Part shown: positions 1 through 6,613 of the stretch, in pieces
Layout: the number at the start of each line of letters is the position of its first letter
Position numbering within the stretch: the first letter of the stretch is position 1
NCBI GenBank assembly: GCA_021648225.1
Contig: JAKITE010000033.1
Span: 1-23,467 of the forward strand
DNA: 23,467 nucleotides
Source: Paracoccaceae bacterium
Lineage (GTDB): Bacteria; Pseudomonadota; Alphaproteobacteria; Rhodobacterales; Rhodobacteraceae
Direction of reading: 5' to 3'
Notes under the pieces: generated by a model
What the model was told of the DNA's origin: nothing
What the model saw: the letters and a program-made list of their open reading frames with translations, nothing else
The model's database searches: none
Translations under genes and position numbers: made by a program

Positions 1-21
1 CTTGTCGCGGATGCCTCTCGT

Positions 22-49
22 ATGCGGATGGGGGATAATAGTGCCGCAT
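22..49 (+). promoter_or_regulatory. possible rpsF promoter -10 inside a short inverted repeat
   Basis: A GATAAT sequence at 34-39 differs by one base from the -10 consensus. It sits between the arms of a 6-bp inverted repeat, ATGCGG (22-27) and CCGCAT (44-49). No good -35 lies at the right distance, and the window starts just upstream, so this is only a candidate start for the rpsF-rpsR-rplI transcript. Confidence 0.22.
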
Positions 50-82
50 GTTGAAGCACGCTTGAAAATGAAGGAATATGAT

Positions 83-445
83 ATGGCGCTCTATGAGCAC
101 GTATTTATCGCCCGTCAGGACCTGTCGAACACACAGGCCGAAGGGTTGATCGAACACTTTGGTGGTGTTCTCACAGACAATGGCGGCAAAGTCGTTGACA
201 GTGAATATTGGGGCCTGAAAACCATGGCCTATAAAATCAACAAAAACCGCAAAGGCCATTATGCTTTTGTGCGTTCCGATGCGCCATCCCCTGCCGTAAA
301 GGAAATGGAACGCCTGATGGGTCTGCATGATGATATCATGCGGGTTATGACCATCAAGGTTGATGTTCACGAAGAAGGCCCATCGGCCGTCATCCAAGCC
401 AAAAACAGCCGTGACGAGCGCCCCCGCCGTCCGCGCCGCGATTAA
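83..445 (+). CDS. rpsF: 30S ribosomal protein S6 (bS6)
   Basis: Small-subunit ribosomal protein S6, which binds 16S rRNA as a partner of S18. The 120-residue product begins MALYEHVFIARQD and carries the family's central WGLKTMAYKI segment, followed by an Arg/Pro-rich basic C-terminus typical of alphaproteobacterial S6. The open frame extends further upstream, but I chose the ATG at 83. It gives the usual S6 N-terminus and has AAGGA at 71-75 with a 7-nt spacer. It is the first gene of the rpsF-rpsR-rplI operon; rpsR follows after a 16-nt gap. Identification rests on sequence pattern and on the conserved S6-S18-L9 order. Confidence 0.97.
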   Translation: MALYEHVFIARQDLSNTQAEGLIEHFGGVLTDNGGKVVDSEYWGLKTMAYKINKNRKGHYAFVRSDAPSPAVKEMERLMGLHDDIMRVMTIKVDVHEEGPSAVIQAKNSRDERPRRPRRD

Positions 446-461
446 GAAAGGACCCTAAACC

Positions 462-689
462 ATGGCAAACAAACCATTTTTCCGCCGTCGCAAGACATGT
501 CCTTTCTCGGGCGACAATGCCCAGAAAATCGACTATAAAGACGTAAAGCTGCTTCAGCGTTACATTTCAGAGCGTGGCAAAATTGTGCCGTCACGCATCA
601 CCGCAGTATCTGCCAAAAAACAACGCGAGCTGGCAAAAGCCATCAAACGCGCGCGCTTTTTGGCCTTGCTGCCATATGCAGTGAAATAG
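462..689 (+). CDS. rpsR: 30S ribosomal protein S18 (bS18)
   Basis: Small-subunit ribosomal protein S18, which pairs with S6 on the platform of the 30S subunit. The 75-residue protein is full length, very basic, and shows the family pattern: FFRRRKTCPF near the N-terminus, DYKDVKLLQRYISERGKI in the middle and KQRELAKAIKRARFLALLPY at the end. A single early Cys follows the RRRK stretch. AAGGA at 448-452 lies 9 nt before the ATG. rplI starts 9 nt after the stop, so the three genes are surely co-transcribed. Confidence 0.98.
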   Translation: MANKPFFRRRKTCPFSGDNAQKIDYKDVKLLQRYISERGKIVPSRITAVSAKKQRELAKAIKRARFLALLPYAVK

Positions 690-698
690 GAGATACCC

Positions 699-1334
699 AT
701 GCAAGTAGTACTTCTAGAACGCGTGGCCAAACTGGGCCAAATGGGCGATGTTGTTAACGTCAAAAACGGTTTTGCACGTAATTTCCTGATGCCCCAAGGC
801 AAGGCGCTTCGCGCCACCAAAGCCAACTTGGCATCGTTTGAATCCCAACGTGTGCAGCTCGAAGCCAACAATCTTGAAACCAAGGGCGAGGCCGAAGCAC
901 TGGCTGCAAAACTTGACGGTCAGGTATTTGTTGTGATTCGTTCCGCATCCGATGCCGGTTCGCTTTACGGTTCGGTAACTGGCCGCGATGCTGCCGAAAT
1001 GGCCACGGCCGAGGGTTTCACCGTTGACAAGAAACAGGTGGTTCTGGCGGCTCCGGTCAAGGAACTGGGCCTGCACGATATGCAGGTTGTGTTGCACCCC
1101 GAAGTTTCCGCAACCATCACCATCAACGTGGCACGTTCCGAGGAAGAGGCCGAATTGCAGGCCTCTGGCAAATCCATTCAGGAATTGCAGGCCGAAGCCG
1201 AAGCCGAAGCCGAGTTTGATATTGCCGAATTGTTCGACGATATCGGCGCCGCAGCGCTGGACGATGATGGTGACGATGCCGTAGAAGAGCCGGTAGTTGA
1301 CGCGCCAGCTGAAGACACCGAACAACCTGAATAA
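699..1334 (+). CDS. rplI: 50S ribosomal protein L9 (bL9) with long acidic C-terminal extension
   Basis: Large-subunit ribosomal protein L9. The N-terminal 23S rRNA-binding domain is plain: MQVVLLERVAKLGQMGDVV followed by KNGFARNFLMPQGKA, the L9 signature. It continues through a linker helix to a C-terminal domain with LHPEVSATI. At 211 residues it is about 60 longer than the E. coli protein (149 residues). The extra part is a very acidic tail starting around residue 150, with an Ala-Glu repeat and many Asp residues. Such tails are common in L9 of alphaproteobacteria. AGGAGA at 688-693 overlaps the rpsR stop codon and gives a clear ribosome binding site. A strong terminator follows. Confidence 0.97.
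   Translation: MQVVLLERVAKLGQMGDVVNVKNGFARNFLMPQGKALRATKANLASFESQRVQLEANNLETKGEAEALAAKLDGQVFVVIRSASDAGSLYGSVTGRDAAEMATAEGFTVDKKQVVLAAPVKELGLHDMQVVLHPEVSATITINVARSEEEAELQASGKSIQELQAEAEAEAEFDIAELFDDIGAAALDDDGDDAVEEPVVDAPAEDTEQPE
1191..1214 (+). repeat. hexanucleotide tandem repeat in rplI
   Basis: Four tandem copies of GCCGAA (the last reads GCCGAG) encode an Ala-Glu run in the L9 tail. The repeat number could vary between strains by slippage without breaking the frame. Confidence 0.8.
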
Positions 1335-1353
1335 CGGTTAAGTATTAAATTCG

Positions 1354-1387
1354 AAGGCCGCGCAACATCAATTGCGCGGCCTTTTTT
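1354..1387 (+). terminator. intrinsic terminator of the rpsF-rpsR-rplI operon
   Basis: A perfect 12-bp stem (AAGGCCGCGCAA at 1354-1365 with TTGCGCGGCCTT at 1372-1383) closes a 6-nt loop and runs into six T residues (1382-1387). It lies 19 nt after the rplI stop, and its T-tract ends 12 nt before the chosen start of the next gene. Confidence 0.93.
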
Positions 1388-1399
1388 ATGGGAAATACT

Positions 1400-2029
1400 A
1401 TGCTAAAAACCTCCTATTCAACTTTGCTTAAACTGTTTGTCGCTGGCTTCGCGCTAGCGGTTCTCAGCATTTTTACGCTTGATAAAACCGTTTACCTCTT
1501 TCTTCATGCAGCATTGGCAGAGCAGAAAAACCTGTGGGAAACTGTAACGTTGATGGGCAGTTATAAATGGATGATCGGGATGACAATTATTGCTGTAACA
1601 GCCGGATTTGTTTTGTCATTCCTGCGCCCCGCGCCGATTTTGACCAAAATCTGGCGTTCCGGTCTGTTTATTTTGCTAAGCATAGCGCCGGTTGCTGTTG
1701 TCGCTTATGTGCTGAAAGGCACAATTGGCCGAGCAAGGCCGTATTTATATGATACCGAAGGCCCGTTCAGCTTTATGCCTCTTACTTATCAAGACATGTT
1801 TGCCGGCTTTCCGTCAGGGCATACAACCATTGCTTTTGCCTTTGCCACAATGGTGGCGATCTTGTTTCCACGCCTCGCGATTGCGGCATTTGTCGGGGCG
1901 GCTTTAACCGGATTCAGCCGCTTGGCGCTTGATGCACATTATTTGGCGGATGTAATATTCGGAGCAACTTTTGGCACGGTTTGCACAATTTTTATGGCAA
2001 AAAAACTGGCGGCCAAATTTAAATACTAA
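1400..2029 (+). CDS. PAP2-family integral membrane phosphatase
   Basis: Type-2 phosphatidic acid phosphatase family; members dephosphorylate lipid phosphates such as phosphatidic acid, phosphatidylglycerol phosphate or undecaprenyl pyrophosphate at the outer face of the inner membrane. All three catalytic motifs are visible: KGTIGRARP (K-x6-RP), PSGHTT, and SRLALDAHYLAD (SR-x5-H-x3-D), the His being the nucleophile pair. Several hydrophobic helices surround them. I chose the ATG at 1400 (209 residues) because it has a weak GGGA at 1390-1393. An in-frame ATG at 1388 directly abuts the T-tract of the rplI terminator and has no ribosome binding site. No promoter is obvious between the terminator and the gene. 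The exact lipid substrate cannot be told from sequence. Confidence 0.88.
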   Translation: MLKTSYSTLLKLFVAGFALAVLSIFTLDKTVYLFLHAALAEQKNLWETVTLMGSYKWMIGMTIIAVTAGFVLSFLRPAPILTKIWRSGLFILLSIAPVAVVAYVLKGTIGRARPYLYDTEGPFSFMPLTYQDMFAGFPSGHTTIAFAFATMVAILFPRLAIAAFVGAALTGFSRLALDAHYLADVIFGATFGTVCTIFMAKKLAAKFKY

Positions 2030-2053
2030 AGCGATAAGTCGCTCAAGATCAGC

Positions 2054-2073
2054 AAACCCGCCAACCGGTTTTT
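2054..2073 (+). terminator. weak terminator after the PAP2 gene
   Basis: AAACC (2054-2058) can pair with GGTTT (2067-2071), with a mismatch inside the stem and a T-run to 2073. The stem is short. The site lies 25 nt after the PAP2 stop and abuts the 3' end of the minus-strand lipoprotein gene. Confidence 0.33.
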
Positions 2074-2203
2074 AGCTGGCTTCGACAGGCTCGGGCACAA
2101 CCAGCATTTGCGTGCCCATCAATCCTTCTTCCAAAGGCATGGTATCAACTTCACAAGCCGCTAGAAATGTAAGCATAAAAAATGCGGAAATAACTGTTTT
2201 CAT
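2072..2203 (-). CDS. small lipoprotein, 43 residues, unknown function
   Basis: A short minus-strand reading frame encodes 43 residues starting MKTVISAFFMLTFLAACEV. It has a textbook lipoprotein signal peptide: Lys2, a hydrophobic core and the lipobox L14-A15-A16-C17. The residue after the Cys is Glu, so outer-membrane sorting is possible. The mature part is only 27 residues, acidic and Pro-containing, ending VVPEPVEAS. AGGGA (reverse complement of 2212-2216) stands 8 nt before the ATG, which supports real translation. I recognise no family. The last ten or so codons match a common dispersed repeat, so the original 3' end may have been replaced. It lies alone between the PAP2 gene and dnaB, on the opposite strand to both. 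Confidence 0.68.
   Translation of the reverse strand: MKTVISAFFMLTFLAACEVDTMPLEEGLMGTQMLVVPEPVEAS
2081..2102 (-). repeat. dispersed-repeat-like segment forming the lipoprotein 3' end
   Basis: On the minus strand this reads GTTGTGCCCGAGCCTGTCGA with a short extension. The core GAGCCTGTCGAA resembles a widely dispersed intergenic repeat of proteobacteria whose translation, PEPVEG, is often seen at protein C-termini. The match is from memory; only one copy is visible here. Flanking GCTGG (2075-2079) and CCAGC (2101-2105) form a loose inverted pair. Confidence 0.4.
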
Positions 2204-2306
2204 TATAAATATCCCTATATTTACCGTTGGTATTTTCACATTCTAACTATGTTATTCAGGAATGAAACAGTTTTAACCGGTATTTTGTCAATTTCGCAGA
2301 ATAAAA

Positions 2307-2338
2307 GTTATCCCCAGCATTAACATAGCGTGGATAAC
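2307..2338. promoter_or_regulatory. inverted pair of DnaA-box-like sites upstream of dnaB
   Basis: TTATCCCCA (2308-2316, plus strand) and TTATCCACG (2329-2337, minus strand) each differ by one base from the DnaA box TTATCCACA. They face each other as part of the inverted repeat GTTATCC/GGATAAC. The position 40-70 nt upstream of the replicative helicase gene suggests DnaA control of dnaB. This is inference from two sites. Confidence 0.4.
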
Positions 2339-2353
2339 TGATATTCACGCTAT
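2325..2353 (+). promoter_or_regulatory. stem-loop in the dnaB leader
   Basis: ATAGCGTG (2325-2332) and CACGCTAT (2346-2353) are perfect reverse complements. Pairing continues inward (one G-U, then three A-T pairs) to give a 12-bp stem with a 5-nt loop. It ends 14 nt before the dnaB ribosome binding site and overlaps the second DnaA-like box, so it could act as an operator in DNA or as leader structure in RNA. No T-tract follows, so it is not a terminator. Confidence 0.5.
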
Positions 2354-2378
2354 AGATCACTAGGGACAGGAGAAAATA

Positions 2379-3854
2379 ATGGCAGATGGCGGGCAATTAC
2401 CAGAGAGCGAGATGATCATGCTCCCTCATAATATCGAGGCAGAACAAGCGCTTCTGGGGGCTTTGCTGGTTAATAACGATGTGTTTGACCGTGTCGCGGG
2501 CATTGTTAACGATTCGCATTTTTATGATCCGGTGCATGCCCGGATATTCGAGACCGCCGCGCGGCGGATCCAGAAAAACATGCTGGTTTCCCCGGTTACG
2601 CTGAAAGCATTTTTTGAAGATGATGACGGGCTGAAAGAACTGGGCGGCGCGGCATATCTGGCGCGGCTGGCGGGGGCGTCTATTTCGTTGTTTGCCGCCA
2701 AGGATTACGCGCAGATGATCTATGATCTGGCATTGCGCCGTGATCTGATTTCAATCGGGCAGGAAATCGCCGGTAAAGCCGCCAGCGTTGATATGGAATC
2801 CACCCCCGAAGAACAGATCGTTGACGCCGAACAGGCGCTTTATGGTCTGGCCGAGGAAGGCAGCTCGGATACAGGTTTTCAAAGCTTTTTGCGCTCGGTC
2901 AGCAGCGCGGTTGAAATTGCCAATTCTGCGTATCAGCGCGAGGGCAAGCTTTCAGGTATATCCACCGGTCTGGCGGATATGGACAGTAAAATCGGCGGTT
3001 TGCATAAATCGGATCTGCTTATTCTGGCCGGTCGGCCCTCTATGGGGAAAACATCTTTGGCGACTAATATCGCCTATAATATTGCCAAAATTTACAAAAA
3101 AGGCACCCTTGCTGACGGGTCCGAAGGCGCGATTGACGGCGGCGTAGTTGGCTTTTTCAGTCTGGAGATGTCATCGGACCAGCTGGCCGCGCGTATTCTT
3201 TCCGAGGCTGCGCGCATACCCTCGGAAAAAATCCGTAACGGCGACCTGAACGAAGAAGAATTCCGCCGTTTTGTCGAAGCCGCCAAAGATCTTGAGAAAT
3301 GCCCGCTCTATATAGACGACAGCGCCGCATTGCCGATATCAACACTGGCTGCGCGGGCAAGGCGGCTAAAACGCCAGCACGGGCTGGATGTTTTGATCAT
3401 TGATTACCTGCAACTGGTGCGGCCAGCAACGGCCAAAGACAACCGCGTAAACGAAGTGTCGGAAATCACCCAAGGCCTGAAAGCCATCGCCAAGGAGTTG
3501 AATATTCCGGTGATTGCGCTGTCACAGCTATCGCGTCAGGTCGAAAGCCGCGAAGACAAGCGCCCGATGCTGTCCGACCTTCGAGAATCCGGTTCGATCG
3601 AGCAAGACGCCGATATTGTAATGTTTGTATACCGTGAGGAATATTACAAAGAACGCGAAAAACCCGGCGAACATGACATTGAGAAAATGATGGCTTGGCA
3701 GGGTGAAATGCAAAGCCTGATGGGCAAAGCCGAGGTGATTATCGGCAAGCAGCGTCACGGGCCAATTGGCAATATCGAATTGTCATTCGAGGCAGAATTT
3801 ACCAAATTTGGTAATCTGGCCAAGAATTATCAGCGGCAGGTCGAGGATTTCTAA
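2379..3854 (+). CDS. dnaB: replicative DNA helicase DnaB
   Basis: Hexameric 5'-3' helicase that unwinds DNA at the replication fork and contacts primase and the clamp loader. The 491-residue protein has the N-terminal domain starting LPHNIEAEQALLGALL (about residues 15-30) and the RecA-type C-terminal ATPase domain. The latter shows Walker A GRPSMGKTS (218-226, Lys224), Walker B LIIDYLQL (Asp342) and the SQLSRQVESR motif (from 382). It is uninterrupted: no intein sits in the Walker A or other usual sites. A short loop after Walker A rich in Gly and Asp (KKGTLADGSEGAIDGG) is typical of alphaproteobacterial DnaB. AGGAGA at 2368-2373 precedes the ATG by 5 nt. alr follows after 70 nt. Confidence 0.97.
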   Translation: MADGGQLPESEMIMLPHNIEAEQALLGALLVNNDVFDRVAGIVNDSHFYDPVHARIFETAARRIQKNMLVSPVTLKAFFEDDDGLKELGGAAYLARLAGASISLFAAKDYAQMIYDLALRRDLISIGQEIAGKAASVDMESTPEEQIVDAEQALYGLAEEGSSDTGFQSFLRSVSSAVEIANSAYQREGKLSGISTGLADMDSKIGGLHKSDLLILAGRPSMGKTSLATNIAYNIAKIYKKGTLADGSEGAIDGGVVGFFSLEMSSDQLAARILSEAARIPSEKIRNGDLNEEEFRRFVEAAKDLEKCPLYIDDSAALPISTLAARARRLKRQHGLDVLIIDYLQLVRPATAKDNRVNEVSEITQGLKAIAKELNIPVIALSQLSRQVESREDKRPMLSDLRESGSIEQDADIVMFVYREEYYKEREKPGEHDIEKMMAWQGEMQSLMGKAEVIIGKQRHGPIGNIELSFEAEFTKFGNLAKNYQRQVEDF

Positions 3855-3856
3855 GC

Positions 3857-3873
3857 GGGGGATTTCATCCCCC
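3857..3873. repeat. intergenic hairpin between dnaB and alr
   Basis: GGGGGAT (3857-3863) and ATCCCCC (3867-3873) form a 7-bp stem with a 3-nt loop, directly after the dnaB stop. No T-tract follows, so it is probably a transcript-processing or stability element. The same GGGGGAT/ATCCCCC stem recurs at 12095-12111. Confidence 0.55.
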
Positions 3874-3924
3874 CTTCGCTGCGCGAATTCACCCCTAGAG
3901 TATTTATGCAACAAAGAAAAAGAT

Positions 3925-4956
3925 ATGCAGGCCAAACTAACCATTGATCTTAACGCGATTTGCGACAATTGGCGGGCACTGGATGCGCTGTCGGCGCAGA
4001 GCGTTGAAACCGGCGCGGTGATTAAAGCCGATGCTTACGGGTTGGGGGCCAATATTGTCGGGCCGGCTTTGGCAGCCGCGGGGGTGAAAACCTTTTTTGT
4101 CGCCCAAGCCGAGGAAGGCGTTGTCTTGCGCCGCGCCATTGGTGCAGGGCCACGGATTTTCAATTTCTCGGGGCTGATGGCGGGGGATCAACAGGCGCTT
4201 GATGAATATAATGTCATTCCGGTGCTGAATTCGGTTGCACAAATCAACGCATTCAAAACCGGCCGCTGTGCGGTGCAATTTGACAGCGGCATGAACCGTT
4301 TGGGGCTGGAACCTGCCGAGGTGGCAAAACTAACCGGCAAAATCGCGGCGCTAGGCCCTGAATTGGTGATTAGCCATCTGGCCTGTGCGGATGAACCAGA
4401 TCATAGCATGAATACCGCTCAACTGGCCGGCTTTCGCGCGATGTCTGTTGATTTCCCGAAAACCGCAAAATCACTTGCCGCCACGGGCGGGGTATTGCTG
4501 GGCAGCGATTACCACTATGACCTAACCCGCCCCGGTATCGGGCTTTATGGCGGGTTGCCTTTTGTCGGGGCCAAGCCGGTGGTGGTGCTGGACCTGCCGG
4601 TAATTCAGGTGCGCGATGTTCTGGTCGGTGAAACCGTGGGCTATGGCAATAACTGGACGGCGGGAAAAACAACAAAGATCGCTACGGTTTCGGGGGGCTA
4701 TGCGGATGGTATTTTGCGTAGCTCCGGCAGTGCCAACCTTTATGCAGATGGTGTTGCTTGTCCGATTGTCGGGCGGGTGTCGATGGATTTGATCACGGTG
4801 GATGTTAGCGCGCTAAAAACCGTGCCGCCGATGCTATCCTTGTTAAACAATGTGCAAACTGTGGATGTATTGGCAGATCATGCGGGCACAATCGGCTATG
4901 AAATCCTGACCGGCCTTGGCGCGCGCTATAAATGCAGGTATATCGGTGGCAGCTGA
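3925..4956 (+). CDS. alr: alanine racemase
   Basis: PLP-dependent interconversion of L- and D-alanine, supplying D-Ala for peptidoglycan. The 343-residue product has the PLP-binding motif AVIKADAYGLG, with Lys34 as Schiff-base lysine. The second catalytic Tyr lies in ETVGYGN, and the C-terminal beta domain has GRVSMDLITVDVS and IGYEILTGLGARY. The reading frame is open back to 3766, inside dnaB. I chose the ATG at 3925 because the family begins here (QAKLTIDLNAI) and because it lies outside dnaB. The ribosome binding site is weak (AAAGAAAAAG). mlaE starts 12 nt after the stop, so alr heads or joins the downstream run. Confidence 0.95.
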   Translation: MQAKLTIDLNAICDNWRALDALSAQSVETGAVIKADAYGLGANIVGPALAAAGVKTFFVAQAEEGVVLRRAIGAGPRIFNFSGLMAGDQQALDEYNVIPVLNSVAQINAFKTGRCAVQFDSGMNRLGLEPAEVAKLTGKIAALGPELVISHLACADEPDHSMNTAQLAGFRAMSVDFPKTAKSLAATGGVLLGSDYHYDLTRPGIGLYGGLPFVGAKPVVVLDLPVIQVRDVLVGETVGYGNNWTAGKTTKIATVSGGYADGILRSSGSANLYADGVACPIVGRVSMDLITVDVSALKTVPPMLSLLNNVQTVDVLADHAGTIGYEILTGLGARYKCRYIGGS

Positions 4957-4968
4957 CAAAGGGTTTTC

Positions 4969-5763
4969 ATGCAGGCCATTTTATTGATCAACGGGTTTTT
5001 CGCCTCTATCGGGCGATCTACGCTGGCTTTGCTGGCAAGCATCGGGCGGCTGGTGATATTTATGCTGGATAGCATCAGCCATATTGTGCGGCCTCCGTTT
5101 TATCCGGCTGAATTTTTGCAGCAACTTTTGCGGATCGGCTATTTCTCCCTGCCGGTCGTCGGCCTGACCACCCTGTTTACCGGTGGCGCGCTGGCTTTGC
5201 AGATCTATGCGGGCGGGGCGCGGTTTAATGCCGAAAGCGTGGTGCCCTCGATTGTCGCCATTGGCATGGTGCGCGAATTGGGTCCGGTATTGGCGGGGCT
5301 GATGGTTGCCGGAAGGGTCGGGGCCAGCATTGCGGCGGAAATCGGCACCATGCGGGTCACCGAGCAGATCGACGCGCTGACCACGCTTTCCACCAATCCA
5401 ATCAAATATCTGGTGGTGCCGCGTATTCTGGCGGCAACATTGGCAATGCCGGTTCTGGTATTGATTGGCAATACAATCGGGGTGATGGGGGGCTATCTGG
5501 TCGGGGTGTATCGGCTGGATTTCAATTCAGCGGCTTATATCGGTAATTCGGTTGATTTTCTTGTGGCGGGGGATGTTATCTCGGGGTTGATCAAGGCGGC
5601 GGTGTTCGGGTTTATTGTGGCGGTGATGGGCTGTTATAACGGGTTCAGGTCTGCGCGCGGTGCCCAGGGCGTGGGGCAAGCCACCACCAATGCGGTGGTT
5701 TCGGCCTCGATCCTGATATTGGCATCAAATTATCTGTTAACTGAATTGCTGTTTCCCGCATGA
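4969..5763 (+). CDS. mlaE: MlaE-family ABC transporter permease
   Basis: Inner-membrane permease of the MlaE family (DUF140/TIGR00056), which with MlaF and an MCE protein (MlaD) moves phospholipids between the inner membrane and the periplasmic side. The 264-residue protein shows the family signature region: VRELGPVLAGLMVAGRVGAS followed by IAAEIGTMRVTEQIDAL and NPIKYLVVPR. About five hydrophobic segments are visible. AAAGGG at 4958-4963 precedes the ATG by 5 nt. It overlaps mlaF by 4 nt (ATGA), which indicates translational coupling. No mlaD, mlaC or mlaB gene is in the window, so the substrate-binding partners must be encoded elsewhere. Confidence 0.93.
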   Translation: MQAILLINGFFASIGRSTLALLASIGRLVIFMLDSISHIVRPPFYPAEFLQQLLRIGYFSLPVVGLTTLFTGGALALQIYAGGARFNAESVVPSIVAIGMVRELGPVLAGLMVAGRVGASIAAEIGTMRVTEQIDALTTLSTNPIKYLVVPRILAATLAMPVLVLIGNTIGVMGGYLVGVYRLDFNSAAYIGNSVDFLVAGDVISGLIKAAVFGFIVAVMGCYNGFRSARGAQGVGQATTNAVVSASILILASNYLLTELLFPA

Positions 5764-6497
5764 TCAAATTACGCGGCATCACCAAAGCATTTGGCCCCAA
5801 TCAGGTATTGCGCGGCGTGGATTTAAGCATCGTCAAAGGCGAAAGCCTTGTGGTGATTGGCGGATCAGGCACCGGAAAATCGGTTTTGTTAAAATGCATA
5901 TTGGGAATTGTTACGCCGGATGCAGGCGAGATTTTACTAAATGACAAGCCCTTGCAGCGGGATGTATTTTTGCAAGATTTTGGCATGTTGTTTCAGGGCG
6001 GTGCATTGTTTGACAGCCTGCCGGTCTGGCATAATGTGGCGTTTCGCCAGCGACAAGGCAAAGACCGGCTTTCCAAAGCCGCCGCCATCGAACTGGCCAT
6101 TGGAAAACTACGCCGTGTGGGGCTGAAACCCGAAACCGCGTTTTTACATCCGGCGGAATTATCAGGCGGCATGCAAAAACGGGTTGGTTTGGCGCGGGCC
6201 ATTGCCAGCAACCCTAGCGTGATTTTCTTTGATGAACCAACCACCGGGCTGGACCCGATTATGGCGGGGGTCATCAATGAATTGATCCGCGAGATCGTGG
6301 TTGAAATGGGTGCGACCTCGATCACCATTACCCATGATATGAGCTCTGTGCGCGCCATCGCTGATCGCGTGGCGATGCTGCATGATGGCAAGGTGCGGTG
6401 GCAAGGCGATGTAGAAGAGATTGATCATTCCGGTGATGCCTATCTTGATCAATTCATCCACGGGCGGGCCGAGGGGCCGATTGAGGGCGTGCGCTAA
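5760..6497 (+). CDS. mlaF: MlaF-family ABC transporter ATP-binding protein
   Basis: ATPase subunit that drives the MlaE permease. The 245-residue protein has Walker A GGSGTGKS (34-41), a Q-loop in FGMLFQGGALFDSLPVW, the signature LSGGMQKRVGLARAI (from 134) and Walker B VIFFDEPTTGLDP (Asp158, Glu159). The H-loop is in SITITHDM. The phrase FQGGALFDSL is characteristic of MlaF/Mkl-type ATPases, which separates it from amino-acid or lipoprotein ABC proteins. Its start overlaps the mlaE stop by 4 nt. A 116-nt gap holding a REPIN-like element separates it from the next gene. Confidence 0.93.
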   Translation: MIKLRGITKAFGPNQVLRGVDLSIVKGESLVVIGGSGTGKSVLLKCILGIVTPDAGEILLNDKPLQRDVFLQDFGMLFQGGALFDSLPVWHNVAFRQRQGKDRLSKAAAIELAIGKLRRVGLKPETAFLHPAELSGGMQKRVGLARAIASNPSVIFFDEPTTGLDPIMAGVINELIREIVVEMGATSITITHDMSSVRAIADRVAMLHDGKVRWQGDVEEIDHSGDAYLDQFIHGRAEGPIEGVR

Positions 6498-6536
6498 TCA
6501 CCATTGTATATCGGTTTGGCAGGCCTTATTTCTGGC

Positions 6537-6605
6537 CCGTAGGGTGCGTGGTTTCCACGCACCGCAACTGCAACAACCGGTGCGTGGAAACCACGCACCC
6601 TACGG
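6537..6605. repeat. REPIN-like element: two inverted REP sequences
   Basis: A perfect 28-bp inverted repeat (6537-6564 and 6578-6605) flanks a 13-nt spacer. Each arm is itself a hairpin: the tetranucleotide GTAG, then GGTGCGTGG, loop TTT, CCACGCACC (first arm, GTAG at 6539-6542; the second arm ends with CTAC at 6600-6603). GTAG at the foot of a palindrome is the defining form of REP sequences mobilised by RAYT transposases, and two in inverted order form a REPIN/BIME. No RAYT gene is in the window. The last bases of the element form part of the ribosome binding site of the next gene. Confidence 0.85.
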
Positions 6606-6613
6606 AAAGACCC

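Noticed and set aside
714..1325. Long open frame antisense to rplI (203 codons)
   Set aside because: It mirrors the codon pattern of rplI, has no ribosome binding site or recognisable family, and Gly/Phe-rich repeats in it come from the antisense of Ala/Glu codons.
2286..2291. Perfect minus-strand TTGACA as -35 box for the lipoprotein gene
   Set aside because: No acceptable -10 hexamer lies 16-18 nt downstream on that strand, so I do not call a promoter.
2379..3854. Intein or mobile insertion in dnaB
   Set aside because: Walker A, Walker B and the SQLSR motif run uninterrupted and the length is normal.
3766..3924. N-terminal extension of alanine racemase into dnaB
   Set aside because: The extra 53 residues overlap dnaB in another frame and do not resemble Alr; the ATG at 3925 gives the normal family start.
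6548..6613. Upstream start for the pqiA-like protein
   Set aside because: Those 22 codons are translation of the REPIN-like repeat and lack a ribosome binding site; the ATG at 6614 fits the family.
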